From Butyrivibrio sp. INlla21 (lineage in GTDB: Bacteria; Bacillota; Clostridia; Lachnospirales; Lachnospiraceae), in NCBI RefSeq assembly GCF_900116875.1, contig NZ_FPCC01000007.1:1-64000 (forward strand): 64,000 nt of DNA. Direction: 5' to 3'. The position numbers were made by a program, and so were the translations under genes. Of the stretch, positions 43,453-52,362 are shown piece after piece (the first letter of the stretch is position 1; each line of letters starts with the position of its first letter). The notes under the pieces are model-generated. The model made no database searches, was not told the DNA's origin, and saw nothing but the letters and a program-made list of their open reading frames with translations.

Positions 43453-44151
43453 TCACAAATCGTTATAGCTGCCGATCTCGGCCTTTCCCGCTCCTGTGGC
43501 GGAATCCAGGCTAATTACAAGGGCAATTCCTTCTTTGTCTGCGGATTTGAGATCTCCGCACTCAAGTGTGTGTGAGGTATTGTTTTCGTCTTTTATAACG
43601 ACCTCCCACTCCGAGCTCGTAACATTTACGTCAAGAACCGCGCCCATGAGGGTGTAGCCCTGTTCAAGGACAACTCCTTCGCCCAAAAGATTGTCTGAAT
43701 ATGTATCAGCTGTAATATCATGAATCTTAACTTCAATAATATTAAGCCCCGTCTTGTTTATTATGTAGGAACCCAAGTCCATGTGCTTGGCCGCTTCGTC
43801 TTTTGCATTCTTTTCAGAAGAAAGAGTTGCGTTCAGCGTACTCTGCAAACTCTGATACTCCTGCGTAAGTCCTGTTATATCCGGAAGAACCGCATCAATT
43901 TTTTTATCGCTCATCTTGGTAAAATCGATGCTTTCGATCTCGGCCTCCCTCTCAGCAAGCGCTTCAAGTTCACTCTTCTTGGAAGAATCCGTTATATCAA
44001 GAAAGGTTTCCTCCGCTGCTTTTTTGGCTTCAATAAGAACCTGCCTTGTAGTCTCAGCTTCATTTAGCTTTTCCTCAGACGGTTTGCAGGCTACGAGCAT
44101 TGTTCCCGTCAAAAGAACTGTCAAAGCGCCTATCATAATTCTTTTTTTCAT
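43453..44151 (-). CDS. Predicted lipoprotein with coiled-coil region, unknown function
   Basis: This 232-residue protein has a signal peptide with lipobox MLVAC (Cys22). Residues about 25-130 are helical and charged (EETFLDITDSSKKSELEALAERE), probably coiled coil. The C-terminal 100 residues are beta-rich (YTLMGAVLDVNVTSSEWEVVIKDENN), like a small Ig-type fold. I do not recognise a family. Its ATG overlaps the DUF3810 stop by 4 bp, so the two are translationally coupled and likely act together at the cell surface. Confidence 0.75.
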   Translation of the reverse strand: MKKRIMIGALTVLLTGTMLVACKPSEEKLNEAETTRQVLIEAKKAAEETFLDITDSSKKSELEALAEREAEIESIDFTKMSDKKIDAVLPDITGLTQEYQSLQSTLNATLSSEKNAKDEAAKHMDLGSYIINKTGLNIIEVKIHDITADTYSDNLLGEGVVLEQGYTLMGAVLDVNVTSSEWEVVIKDENNTSHTLECGDLKSADKEGIALVISLDSATGAGKAEIGSYNDL

Positions 44152-45338
44152 AATCTATCCCCCGAAATATTTAATGCGTATTCGGGTTCATTGTAATAGT
44201 AATCAAGAATTAGTGCAACAACATGTGTATAACTTACTTTTCCCGTAAGCACACCGTTTACTTTGAGATTGGTATCTATAAATGTATCCGCTGCCTTTTT
44301 TACCGTTTCAGTCTTGATAACAGCGTGCTTCTCAACACGTTTCCAAGCCTCTTTGGTAACGAACTGATTGTCATACTTAACCCTGGCGGATATCTTTACA
44401 TGTGAGTCATACTCCTCTTTACTGACCGCTCTGTAGAAATCGTTGTTTATGTAATTGAGAACACCCAGATAACCGCTGTATCTAAATACCACATCGTCGG
44501 ATCTGATGCAGGCAAGGAAGCCAAAGAAATTAGCCTCGTCTTCATATATATATCCGTGTGTGTGCGCAAGCTCGTGGCACATCGTAAAAGGCTTGTTCAT
44601 GATAGACATCGAGGTGTTGTAATTAGCTTCCATTGAGAACGGAAAATAATAACCCTGCATATACTGCTGACACATAAAATCAGAGTAATGGAGCGGTTTG
44701 GGTGTCACATAGTAACCGCCAAGTCTGGGATATTCCAAGGAAAGATTCTGCATTGCTCTTATCGCAGTCTCTTCCATATTTCCTTCGTAAATGACATTGC
44801 CGTACTCATCATGAGGAACTTTTTTCGACAGATCATTGCACTGCATCACGACAAAATCACGCAGATCCGCAAGCTGCTGAAGATCATATCTTCTTTCCAT
44901 CGGAGCATCATACACTCTCAGTTTGGAAGTGTGATAAAGAACAAAACAGTTAAGCGACATTACAGCACATACCACAGCCATCAAAAAAGGTGTTATTCGA
45001 TAGAGCTTTCCCGAAATAAAATCAAACACTCTTTTTAACTTGAAAAAGCCGAATCCAAGATTTCTCGCACCCTTCTCATAAATGAGCACGAGCGTGTGAA
45101 GCATGATAAATATGACCACGAATGCGATAAACGCAACAAGGATCACCAACATCACTTCTCCTATCGAGAATCCAAAAAGGCTTGTAAGCCTTCCGTAGAA
45201 TCCCGTAATGACCGGAAAGACATTGGTGACATAGAAGTCAGAAAAAGCCGCACTTCTCCATGCAGCCACGTTCAAAAAAACTGAGAACAAAATAAGCGAA
45301 GCTATTGTCGTGAAATAAGCTCTTTTACCCTTACTCAT
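44148..45338 (-). CDS. DUF3810 family membrane metalloprotease-like protein
   Basis: This 396-residue protein has three membrane helices (about 8-30, 55-90, 112-135) and an extracytoplasmic domain with a zinc-protease motif, FTMCHELAHTHGYIYEDEANF, near residues 246-266. The helix plus downstream Glu fit a gluzincin-type site. DUF3810 proteins are uncharacterised. It faces away from the RluA-like gene and is coupled to the lipoprotein gene. Confidence 0.82.
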   Translation of the reverse strand: MSKGKRAYFTTIASLILFSVFLNVAAWRSAAFSDFYVTNVFPVITGFYGRLTSLFGFSIGEVMLVILVAFIAFVVIFIMLHTLVLIYEKGARNLGFGFFKLKRVFDFISGKLYRITPFLMAVVCAVMSLNCFVLYHTSKLRVYDAPMERRYDLQQLADLRDFVVMQCNDLSKKVPHDEYGNVIYEGNMEETAIRAMQNLSLEYPRLGGYYVTPKPLHYSDFMCQQYMQGYYFPFSMEANYNTSMSIMNKPFTMCHELAHTHGYIYEDEANFFGFLACIRSDDVVFRYSGYLGVLNYINNDFYRAVSKEEYDSHVKISARVKYDNQFVTKEAWKRVEKHAVIKTETVKKAADTFIDTNLKVNGVLTGKVSYTHVVALILDYYYNEPEYALNISGDRL

Positions 45339-45450
45339 ATATTCCCGCCCTCATCATTATTGTATAAAAATTCTACAATACAAATATGGACGCAAAATGA
45401 CCAAACAGGCGCTTCTTCGTTCATATTTTGGACATATTTTATCCTGCTCG

Positions 45451-45479
45451 TTGAACGACAATGTTCACCCCGATATAAT
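45451..45479 (+). promoter_or_regulatory. Promoter placing the start at the RluA-family ATG
   Basis: TTGAAC (45451-45456), 17 bp, TATAAT (45474-45479). Seven nucleotides later is the ATG at 45487, so the mRNA would begin at or one base before the start codon. No Shine-Dalgarno is present. Confidence 0.65.
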
Positions 45480-45486
45480 TGTTATT

Positions 45487-46239
45487 ATGAAAAGAGATAT
45501 CGAATACATTTATGAAGATGAAGACATATTGGTGTGCCGTAAGCCGGCCGGGATTGCAACGGAAGGTGCCGGTGTTTGTGAAGCGGATCTTGTAAGCCTT
45601 TTACGAAACTATCTTGCAAGAAAAAACCGCGGATCAGGCAGCACAAAATCTCCTTATATAGGAACTCTCTACAGACTTGATAAGCCCGTAGAGGGTGTCG
45701 TTGTCGTTGCCAAAAACAAAACCGCAGCTTCAGATATCGCAAAGCAGATCAAGAATCACTCTACAGAAAAATACTATTACGCTGTCTGCTACGGAAGCTT
45801 ACCTAAGACTTCGGGTCGCCTTGAAAACTACCTTGTAAGAAGAGAAGACAACGGCCTTTCCATGACCGTCTCCAAGGATGAAGCCGATACACTTAAAGAT
45901 AATTCGATCACTCTTTTATCAGGGGAAAAAATAAGGATAATCGGCGGTGATGTAAAGAAAGCCGTCCTTGATTATAATGTCGTAAAAAGAAATCCCGAAA
46001 CAACTCTCGTTGAGATAAAGCTTTTAACAGGACGCTTTCATCAGATAAGAGTTCAGTTCTCTGCGCTCGGGTTTCCTCTTATTGGCGATGACAAATACGG
46101 CTCCGATGCGTCAATTGCCTACTCTAAAGAGAACGGAATCAAAACCGTTAATCTTGCCTGTTACAAGTTTGGTTTTAAGCATCCGAAAACTCACAAAAAA
46201 ATGTCTTTTCAAATAACTCCGACCGCCTTTAATATCTGA
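45487..46239 (+). CDS. RluA family pseudouridine synthase
   Basis: This protein has 250 residues if started at ATG 45487. The frame runs back to 45397 but those 30 residues are not family-like and overlap the promoter. Family motifs are EDEDILVCRKPAG, the catalytic-Asp segment IGTLYRLDKPVEGVVVVAK, and TGRFHQIRVQFSALGFPLIGD. It converts uridines to pseudouridine in rRNA or tRNA; the exact site is unknown. It has no N-terminal S4 domain. Confidence 0.9.
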   Translation: MKRDIEYIYEDEDILVCRKPAGIATEGAGVCEADLVSLLRNYLARKNRGSGSTKSPYIGTLYRLDKPVEGVVVVAKNKTAASDIAKQIKNHSTEKYYYAVCYGSLPKTSGRLENYLVRREDNGLSMTVSKDEADTLKDNSITLLSGEKIRIIGGDVKKAVLDYNVVKRNPETTLVEIKLLTGRFHQIRVQFSALGFPLIGDDKYGSDASIAYSKENGIKTVNLACYKFGFKHPKTHKKMSFQITPTAFNI

Positions 46240-46244
46240 TTCTA

Positions 46245-46253
46245 TGGTATAAT
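46245..46253 (+). promoter_or_regulatory. Extended -10 promoter for the 161-residue protein gene
   Basis: TGGTATAAT is a perfect extended -10, 8 bp after the RluA-family stop. The start near 46260 gives a leader of about 46 nt with a GGGAGG ribosome-binding site. Confidence 0.6.
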
Positions 46254-46305
46254 ATATACATCTAATGGAACCCGCCGTCTTTGTCTTTTCCGGGAGGTAT
46301 CTGCT

Positions 46306-46791
46306 ATGTATAAGAAAGGCGATAAAGTCATCATTCTGGATTACAATCAGAAGCCCATTGTTCCTAATGTTGTTGCAGTTGTTGAGGATGTGATCAAAGA
46401 GGATCGCGTCAGGCTCCTTATGCCGGACAACGGCTGCTGTCTTGAGTTCACAGAGCATCTTTCCAAAATCAGCGAAGATAAATATGAGAAGATTCTTAAT
46501 GCTGTAAAAGAAAGGGAAAAAGAACTCCCTGTCGATCTGCAGCTCGATATAAGAAAGTTTGCTTCCAAACACCCTCGTCGCAGAAAAGACGAGATCCTTC
46601 AGATGTTTGAACAGGACAAGAGATATGTTTCTATTCTGAATGCGTACACAGGCAGAGTAATGATGTACGGAAAGGAAAACATCAACTCTCATTTCCTGTA
46701 TGAGTACAAGGATGCACTTTATGGAATCGTAAAGACAAGAACATTCTTCCATGAGCTTGATGATTCTATTCCCGTGCCTGATCTTGTGTGA
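46306..46791 (+). CDS. Conserved-looking protein of unknown function (161 aa)
   Basis: The gene is supported by a GGGAGG site 8 nt before ATG, an extended -10 promoter and ordinary codon use. Residues 1-60 look like a small beta-barrel (KKGDKVIILDYNQKPIVPNVVAVVEDV, RVRLLMPDNGCCLEF), possibly KOW/SH3-like. The rest is helical, then mixed (YVSILNAYTGRVMMYGKENINSHFLYEYKD). There is no signal peptide or membrane helix. I do not recognise a family. It overlaps the convergent O-antigen-ligase-like gene by 26 bp. Confidence 0.7.
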   Translation: MYKKGDKVIILDYNQKPIVPNVVAVVEDVIKEDRVRLLMPDNGCCLEFTEHLSKISEDKYEKILNAVKEREKELPVDLQLDIRKFASKHPRRRKDEILQMFEQDKRYVSILNAYTGRVMMYGKENINSHFLYEYKDALYGIVKTRTFFHELDDSIPVPDLV

Positions 46792-48214
46792 TTTCACTTG
46801 GCTCTTCTTTTGTGATGTAGAGAGAATAACCAAGAAGTAAGAACGCATAAGGCGTTGAAACAACGGTAGAAAAAGATACAAGACCGTTTATTAAATATGC
46901 AAATATCGGAAGCGCGCAGATTACCGCTGCGTGCTTCTTTTTATCCGCTGCTTTTATGAGTTTAAAAAGTATATGACCGAAAACAAAAAGATAGCTCAAA
47001 AGACCCATTGCGCCATTTTCTATCAAAAGAGTCAGATACATATTGTGCGCATTGGTAAGTCTGTTTCCGTCAAAGACATTTATAAAAGATTCGCTCCAAA
47101 AGGGATTTCCGTAGGCATATGAATAAAAGCAGTCCTGTCCCACTCCGACAATCTTTCTGAACGGATCGAGACTTCCATACATATCTAAAGACATTCTCCA
47201 GATAATACCTCTTCCGTTTCCGAAATCATCGCCGTAAATTCCAAATATAAATATTGCTGCTGCCACCGCGCCGATTATCGTCAGTACGAAAAAGAGCTTT
47301 CTGTATAAACTCTTTTTCCACTGATAGCTGACCTCTTCCATAAATCTTGTAAGTCTGTAGACAAAAAGAGCCAGCGCCATCAGTACTATTCCGATGTGAT
47401 GCATGCACAGACGAATCAGTAAATTGTCTTCATAGGTATATCTTTTCCCAAAGAATAATAGTAATAGATACACGCTCGCCATCGCGATTCCAAGGGTAAA
47501 GAGCTGGACCAAAAAAGCCTTGAAGAGCTCTCTGTCACTTAATCCCAAGAACAAAAGAAGCAAATAAGTTCCCTTGATTATCAAAAAACCGCTTTCGCTT
47601 CCCTGAACAAAAAGCGCTACGGTACCTGTGATCACATATGTTTCGCATATGAAAAACTCTAAAGAAAAACGCTTTCTTGTCGCAGCGATCCCGACTCCGA
47701 ATGGTACAAAGATTGATAAATAAGCCGTGAACCAATTTATATTTCCGATAGTTGAAAGAAAACTTCCGTCAGAAGCGGAAACTCCAAGCGGATATATCCC
47801 GAATCTTCCTAGTATCGCCAGGATGCTTATCGCAAAAGGAATCAAAAGAACTGTCGCATAAGCTCTTTTGACCTCAATGCCGTCTGAAAGAACACATGCA
47901 AAAAAGATAATAAAAAGAAACGATAGAAACCCCATTCTCCATCCGTCGAGGCCGAGGAATGCAGTCTTTTTATCAAAAGAAAAAATAAATGTGGTAACGC
48001 CTGAGAATAACAGCGCTCCAAAAACACCGATGTTTAGGCGTAATTTAAAACGCAGCATTGTAATAACGCATACCGCAAAAAACACTCCGCTAAGCGCCAT
48101 GAACAATATCCCTTTTGCCTCGCCGAGTTTATAAAAACCGTCCTTCGTAAAAAGCGGAAGGACGGTGATTATTAATAATAAATATAATAAGGTTATTTTC
48201 TTATATGTTCTCAT
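46766..48214 (-). CDS. O-antigen ligase/polymerase (Wzy_C) family membrane protein
   Basis: This 482-residue protein has about twelve membrane helices and the Wzy_C signature loop around residues 355-400 (VGVGQDCFYSYAYG, RLTNAHNMYLTLLIENGAMG). Such proteins ligate or polymerise lipid-linked glycans; in a Gram-positive a role in surface polysaccharide or glycoprotein glycosylation is plausible. It begins 6 bp after the response regulator stop, so it appears to be part of the HK-RR transcript. Confidence 0.82.
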   Translation of the reverse strand: MRTYKKITLLYLLLIITVLPLFTKDGFYKLGEAKGILFMALSGVFFAVCVITMLRFKLRLNIGVFGALLFSGVTTFIFSFDKKTAFLGLDGWRMGFLSFLFIIFFACVLSDGIEVKRAYATVLLIPFAISILAILGRFGIYPLGVSASDGSFLSTIGNINWFTAYLSIFVPFGVGIAATRKRFSLEFFICETYVITGTVALFVQGSESGFLIIKGTYLLLLFLGLSDRELFKAFLVQLFTLGIAMASVYLLLLFFGKRYTYEDNLLIRLCMHHIGIVLMALALFVYRLTRFMEEVSYQWKKSLYRKLFFVLTIIGAVAAAIFIFGIYGDDFGNGRGIIWRMSLDMYGSLDPFRKIVGVGQDCFYSYAYGNPFWSESFINVFDGNRLTNAHNMYLTLLIENGAMGLLSYLFVFGHILFKLIKAADKKKHAAVICALPIFAYLINGLVSFSTVVSTPYAFLLLGYSLYITKEEPSEITQDQARE

Positions 48215-48220
48215 ATCAGG

Positions 48221-48910
48221 TCATACTTTGAAGCGGTATCCAACGCCCCAGATTGTCTCGATATACTGAGGATTGGAGGTATCGTATTCGATCTTCTCAC
48301 GGATCTTCTTGATATGAACCGTTACGGTTGCGATATCACCGATGGAATCCATGTTCCAGATCTTTCTAAAGAGCTCTTCTTTGGTAAATACGTGATTGGG
48401 ATTTTCCGCAAGGAAAGTAAGAAGATCAAACTCCTTGGTAGTAAAGCTCTTCTCCTCATCATCAACGTATACTCTTCTGGCTGTCTTGTCGATCTTAAGA
48501 CCTCTTATCTCGACAAAATCATTTTCCTCATGACTCGATCCAACGAGTCTTGAGTATCTTGCCATGTGTGCCTTAACACGGGCAACAAGCTCCGAAGGGC
48601 TGAAAGGCTTGGTGATATAATCGTCTGCTCCAAGGCCCAGTCCTCTTATCTTGTCGATGTCATCCTTCTTGGCTGAAACCATAAGGATCGGCACATCTTT
48701 CTTTTCTCTTATTCTCTTACATACCTCAAATCCATCCATTCCGGGAAGCATGAGATCCAAGATAACAAGATCAAATTCCTCGGCAAGTGCCGTCTTAAGT
48801 CCGGCATCTCCTGTGTTCTCGATAGAGACTTCAAAATCGCTAAGTTCAAGGTAGTCCTTCTCAAGATCAGCGATAGCCTCTTCGTCTTCAACAATAAGTA
48901 TTCTGCTCAT
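48221..48910 (-). CDS. OmpR/PhoB-family response regulator
   Basis: This 229-residue protein has a receiver domain with phospho-acceptor Asp52 in LVILDLMLPGMDG and Lys in MVSAKKDD. A C-terminal winged helix (about 130-229) has FTTKEFDLLTFLAENPNHVF and ATVTVHIKKIREKIE. It is partner of the kinase gene 21 bp upstream. It is the only OmpR-type regulator in the window and thus one candidate reader of the CTTAAG-N5-CTTAAG sites. Confidence 0.95.
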   Translation of the reverse strand: MSRILIVEDEEAIADLEKDYLELSDFEVSIENTGDAGLKTALAEEFDLVILDLMLPGMDGFEVCKRIREKKDVPILMVSAKKDDIDKIRGLGLGADDYITKPFSPSELVARVKAHMARYSRLVGSSHEENDFVEIRGLKIDKTARRVYVDDEEKSFTTKEFDLLTFLAENPNHVFTKEELFRKIWNMDSIGDIATVTVHIKKIREKIEYDTSNPQYIETIWGVGYRFKV

Positions 48911-48931
48911 CCTTTTCTGCCTTTCTTTGCG

Positions 48932-50443
48932 TTATGATTCGTGGTCTACTGTGACTGTTTCCGAACTGTTTGCATATTCGATGTATTTCCTCAAAACGAA
49001 ATGCATACACGTTCCTTCTCCCTCATGGCTGGTCGCCCAAATGTATCCGCCATGATCCTCTATTATCTTTTTAACTATTGATAATCCTATTCCGCTTCCG
49101 CCCTGTCTTGAGTTTCTGGAAGCGTCCGTTCTGTAGAATCTGTCGAAGATGTTCGGTATGTCTTTCTGCGCGATTCCCTTACCGTTATCCTCAAGCTCTA
49201 CTCGAATGGAATCAACCTCATCAAGAATTCTGATATCGATCTGACCGCTGTCATCGTCTCTGTCGAGATACTTGACGCTGTTGCTTACAATGTTGTTGAC
49301 TACCCTCTTTATCTGCTCGGGGTCTGCAACTATCTGTGTATCGGGACCCGTGAGGTTCGAGTAGTTAAGCTTGATCGACTTACTCTCGAGATCCGCTCCG
49401 ATTTCCTCGATACAATCACCAAAGTATTCCGCAACATTTAACTTGACGAAGTTATACGGAATTCTGTTGTTGTCTATGCTTGAATACAATGTCAGCTCAT
49501 TTATAAGGTTGTTCATGTCGTTAGCCTTGTTATAAATGATCTTGACATATTTTTTCTGTTTCTCTGGATTGGCCGCAACGCCTTCCAAAAGTCCCTGCGA
49601 ATATCCCTTGATCGCCGTGATGGGCGTCTTAAGGTCATGAGAGATATTACTTATAAGCTCTCTGTTCTGCCGCTCTCGTTCTATCTTTTCCTCAGCGGAC
49701 TCCTTGAGCCTTAGTCTCATGTCCTCATAGTTACGATAAATCGCTCCGATCTCACCTTTTTCTTTTACATCCGTAGGCAGCATATAATCAAAATTACCGT
49801 CCTTGATATGCTGCATCGCGACGTTAAGTTCGTCTATCGGTCTAAAGAAGCTACGTCCGATCCATGTCGTCAAAAGAATACTTGTCAAAAGAAGTATCAG
49901 TATGATCGCTACGAACATGTAGATAAGAAGCGATGTCGTAAATGCCGTCCGGATTCCGGATACTATGTATAAACTTCCGTGAGCTCCGTCCGAAAACTCA
50001 AAATCATATTGTCTTACAAGGTGCTTGGAGCTGGTGTAGTAAACGCCTTCAATTCCCGAGCCGTAACCGGGAAGCTCATCCACAACTTCTTTGGCCCGCG
50101 CCCTGCTTTTGACGTAGTAAATATTGTCGTCTTTTTTTACTATTATATAGGAATATCTGGATGCTATCTTCTCATCCAATTCCTGTAAAAACTGACCACT
50201 TTCCAATGTATAGGGGTAAATGCTTCTCATGAGATTGATCTCGACAACAATGTTGTCGGTCATTCTGGCGAACGTTCCGCCCGGATCTGACACCATTCCG
50301 TAGTCCACAACACTGGTATATTCCTGAATCTTTTGGTCATAGAGTATATACCTGCCGACTACAAGAAATGTACCCACAGCAAGTATAAGTGGTACTACTA
50401 CTATTGCAAGTGATGTGATAATAAGCTTAGTACGGAATCGCAT
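48932..50443 (-). CDS. Sensor histidine kinase (HAMP/HisKA/HATPase)
   Basis: This 503-residue kinase has membrane helices at about 8-31 and 171-193 with an extracytoplasmic sensor of about 140 residues between. HAMP spans about 194-250, HisKA has His269 in SNISHDLKTPITAIKGYSQG, and HATPase_c has NIVSNSVKYLDRDD, VELEDNGKGIAQKD and GGSGIGLSIVKKI. The signal is unknown. It heads a three-gene transcript with the response regulator and the ligase-like protein. Confidence 0.95.
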   Translation of the reverse strand: MRFRTKLIITSLAIVVVPLILAVGTFLVVGRYILYDQKIQEYTSVVDYGMVSDPGGTFARMTDNIVVEINLMRSIYPYTLESGQFLQELDEKIASRYSYIIVKKDDNIYYVKSRARAKEVVDELPGYGSGIEGVYYTSSKHLVRQYDFEFSDGAHGSLYIVSGIRTAFTTSLLIYMFVAIILILLLTSILLTTWIGRSFFRPIDELNVAMQHIKDGNFDYMLPTDVKEKGEIGAIYRNYEDMRLRLKESAEEKIERERQNRELISNISHDLKTPITAIKGYSQGLLEGVAANPEKQKKYVKIIYNKANDMNNLINELTLYSSIDNNRIPYNFVKLNVAEYFGDCIEEIGADLESKSIKLNYSNLTGPDTQIVADPEQIKRVVNNIVSNSVKYLDRDDDSGQIDIRILDEVDSIRVELEDNGKGIAQKDIPNIFDRFYRTDASRNSRQGGSGIGLSIVKKIIEDHGGYIWATSHEGEGTCMHFVLRKYIEYANSSETVTVDHES

Positions 50444-50464
50444 AACTTCCCCCTACATACTACA

Positions 50465-50473
50465 AGTATACCA
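50465..50473 (-). promoter_or_regulatory. Extended -10 promoter of the HK-RR-ligase operon
   Basis: TGGTATACT on the minus strand is an extended -10. The start is near 50458, leaving a 15-nt leader with a GGGGG ribosome-binding site. Confidence 0.55.
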
Positions 50474-50502
50474 TATTTTTCGTAACTTTTACCCTTATCT
50501 TC

Positions 50503-50531
50503 TTGATATGACAAAATATCTTTGATACACT
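50503..50531 (+). promoter_or_regulatory. pgi promoter
   Basis: TTGATA (50503-50508), 17 bp, TACACT (50526-50531). The start is near 50538, 42 nt before the ATG. Confidence 0.6.
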
Positions 50532-50579
50532 TTTAAGCGAATGGCGGAATACGTTTTCCAGCCGACAGGAGGATTTATA

Positions 50580-52160
50580 ATGGTTAATTGGAAAAATCTG
50601 GATACACTCGCATCCTATGGCGAGCTCAAGAAGGTTTCCCGTGTGAACCTGGCTGAGGTGATGTCAGGCGATAACGGCGCAAGCAGAGTTAAAAATTATT
50701 CCGTACCTATGGCTGCGGGACTTAACTTTAACTACGCTGCAAAAGAAGTTGATGACAATGTTTTAAACGCTCTTAATGCTCTTGCCAAAGAGGCACAGCT
50801 CTCTGAGAAGTTCGAGGCTCTCTACAACGGCGAAGTGATCAACACAGGTGAGAAGAGAATGGTTCTTCACCAGCTCACAAGAGGTCAGCTCGGTGGAAAT
50901 GTTGTTGCTGACGGCGTTGATAAAAGAGATTTCTATGTAAAAGAGCAGAAGAGAATTGCTGATTTTGCAAATAAAGTTCACTCAGGCGAGATTGCTAACG
51001 CAAAGGGTGAAAAATTCACAACAGTTGTTCAGATCGGTATCGGCGGAAGTGACCTTGGTCCCCGCGCTATGTACCTTGCTCTTGAAAACTGGGCACACAG
51101 AACAGGCAACTTCAAGATGGAAGCTAAGTTCATCTCTAACGTAGATCCCGATGACGCTTCCGCAGTTCTTAACGGAATTGATGTTGCTCACTCTATCTTT
51201 ATTCTTGTATCTAAGTCAGGTACAACACTTGAAACACTTACAAACGAATCATTCGTTACAGACGCTCTTAAGAAGGCAGGTCTTGACGCTTCCAAGCATA
51301 TGATCGCAGTTACATCAGAGACATCTCCTCTTGCAAAGAGCGATAACTACCTTGAGGCATTCTTCATGGATGACTTCATCGGCGGACGTTACTCTTCCAC
51401 TTCAGGAGTTGGCGGAGCAGTTCTTTCACTTGCTTTCGGTCCCGAAGTATTCGCTGCTTTCCTTGACGGCGCAGCAGAAGAGGACAAGCTTTCAGCTAAT
51501 CCCGATATGCTTAAGAACCCTGCAATGCTCGATGCCATGATCGGTGTTTACGAGCGTAACGTTCTTGGCTATGACAGCACAGCAGTGCTTCCTTACTCAC
51601 AGGCACTTTCACGTTTCCCTGCTCACTTACAGCAGCTTGACATGGAGTCAAACGGTAAGAGTGTTAACCGCTTCGGCGAGCCTATCGATTACGTAACAGG
51701 CCCCATCATCTTTGGTGAGCCCGGTACAAACGGCCAGCATTCATTCTACCAGCTTCTCCACCAGGGAACAGACATCATTCCTCTTCAGTTCATCGGCTTT
51801 AAGAACAGCCAGCTCAGAAATGATGTAAACATCCAGGACAGCACAAGCCAGCAGAAGCTCTGCGCTAACGTTGCCGCTCAGATCGTTGCATTTGCTTGCG
51901 GTAAGAAGGATGACAACCTCAACAAGAACTTCAAGGGTGGCCGTCCTTCAAGCATCATAATCGGTGAGGAGCTTGATCCCAAGGCGCTCGGCGCACTCCT
52001 TGCTCACTTCGAGAACAAGGTTATGTTCCAGGGATTTGTTTGGAACATCAACAGCTTCGATCAGGAAGGTGTTCAGCTCGGTAAGGTCCTTGCAAAGAAG
52101 GTTCTTGCTCACGAGACAGACGGTGCTCTTGCAGAGTACTCCAAGCTTTTGAACATCTGA
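50580..52160 (+). CDS. pgi: Glucose-6-phosphate isomerase
   Basis: This 526-residue enzyme interconverts glucose-6-phosphate and fructose-6-phosphate. I start it at ATG 50580 behind AGGAGG. Motifs are VQIGIGGSDLGPRAMY, FILVSKSGTTLETLTNE, GGRYSSTSGVG, GEPGTNGQHSFYQLLHQGTD and the C-terminal lysine segment FDQEGVQLGKVLAK. Strongly biased codon use (many GCT, CTT, AAG) suggests high expression. Length is in the long-form PGI range. Confidence 0.97.
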   Translation: MVNWKNLDTLASYGELKKVSRVNLAEVMSGDNGASRVKNYSVPMAAGLNFNYAAKEVDDNVLNALNALAKEAQLSEKFEALYNGEVINTGEKRMVLHQLTRGQLGGNVVADGVDKRDFYVKEQKRIADFANKVHSGEIANAKGEKFTTVVQIGIGGSDLGPRAMYLALENWAHRTGNFKMEAKFISNVDPDDASAVLNGIDVAHSIFILVSKSGTTLETLTNESFVTDALKKAGLDASKHMIAVTSETSPLAKSDNYLEAFFMDDFIGGRYSSTSGVGGAVLSLAFGPEVFAAFLDGAAEEDKLSANPDMLKNPAMLDAMIGVYERNVLGYDSTAVLPYSQALSRFPAHLQQLDMESNGKSVNRFGEPIDYVTGPIIFGEPGTNGQHSFYQLLHQGTDIIPLQFIGFKNSQLRNDVNIQDSTSQQKLCANVAAQIVAFACGKKDDNLNKNFKGGRPSSIIIGEELDPKALGALLAHFENKVMFQGFVWNINSFDQEGVQLGKVLAKKVLAHETDGALAEYSKLLNI

Positions 52161-52162
52161 TG

Positions 52163-52191
52163 TTGACACATTTAGTGCACTAACATACAAT
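52163..52191 (+). promoter_or_regulatory. Riboflavin operon promoter
   Basis: TTGACA (52163-52168), 17 bp, TACAAT (52186-52191). It begins 2 nt after the pgi stop codon, and the start falls near 52198, just before the FMN aptamer. The spacer contains the perfect palindrome TTAGTGCACTAA (52172-52183). Confidence 0.8.
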
Positions 52192-52211
52192 AGCAATAAC
52201 TTAATAACAAT

Positions 52212-52319
52212 AATCTTCAGGGCAGGGTGCAAGTCCCTACCGGTGGTATAGCCCACGAGCCGAAAGGCATGAATCGGTGAAACTCCGATGCCGACAGTAT
52301 AGTCTGGATGAAAGAAGAG
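52212..52319 (+). ncRNA. FMN riboswitch (RFN element)
   Basis: All conserved blocks of the aptamer are present in order: ATCTTCAGGGCAGGGTG, CCCTACCGGTGGTATAGCCC, the variable GCATGAATCGGTGAAACTCC helix, GCCGACAGTATAGTCTGGAT and the closing GAAAGAAGA, which pairs with the 5' TCTTC. FMN binding should turn off the rib genes through the terminator at 52418-52447. The 100-nt platform between aptamer and terminator is longer than usual and holds an additional hairpin family. Confidence 0.96.
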
Positions 52320-52325
52320 CTGTGA

Positions 52326-52356
52326 GAACTTGCTGAGGTTTTATCGAAGCTAGTTC
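52326..52356 (+). repeat. Hairpin-family copy A in riboswitch platform
   Basis: GAACT-T-GCT, loop GAGGTTTTATCGA, AGC-T-AGTTC: 5 bp, a T-T mismatch, 3 bp and a 13-nt loop. Geometry and loop match copies B and C while the stem bases differ in a compensated way. Confidence 0.8.
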
Positions 52357-52362
52357 GAACGT

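Noticed and set aside
46111-46881. 256-codon minus-strand frame covering the 161-residue protein gene
   Set aside because: The plus-strand gene has a good ribosome-binding site and promoter. The minus frame is Phe/Ile/His-rich and spans the end of a pseudouridine synthase gene.
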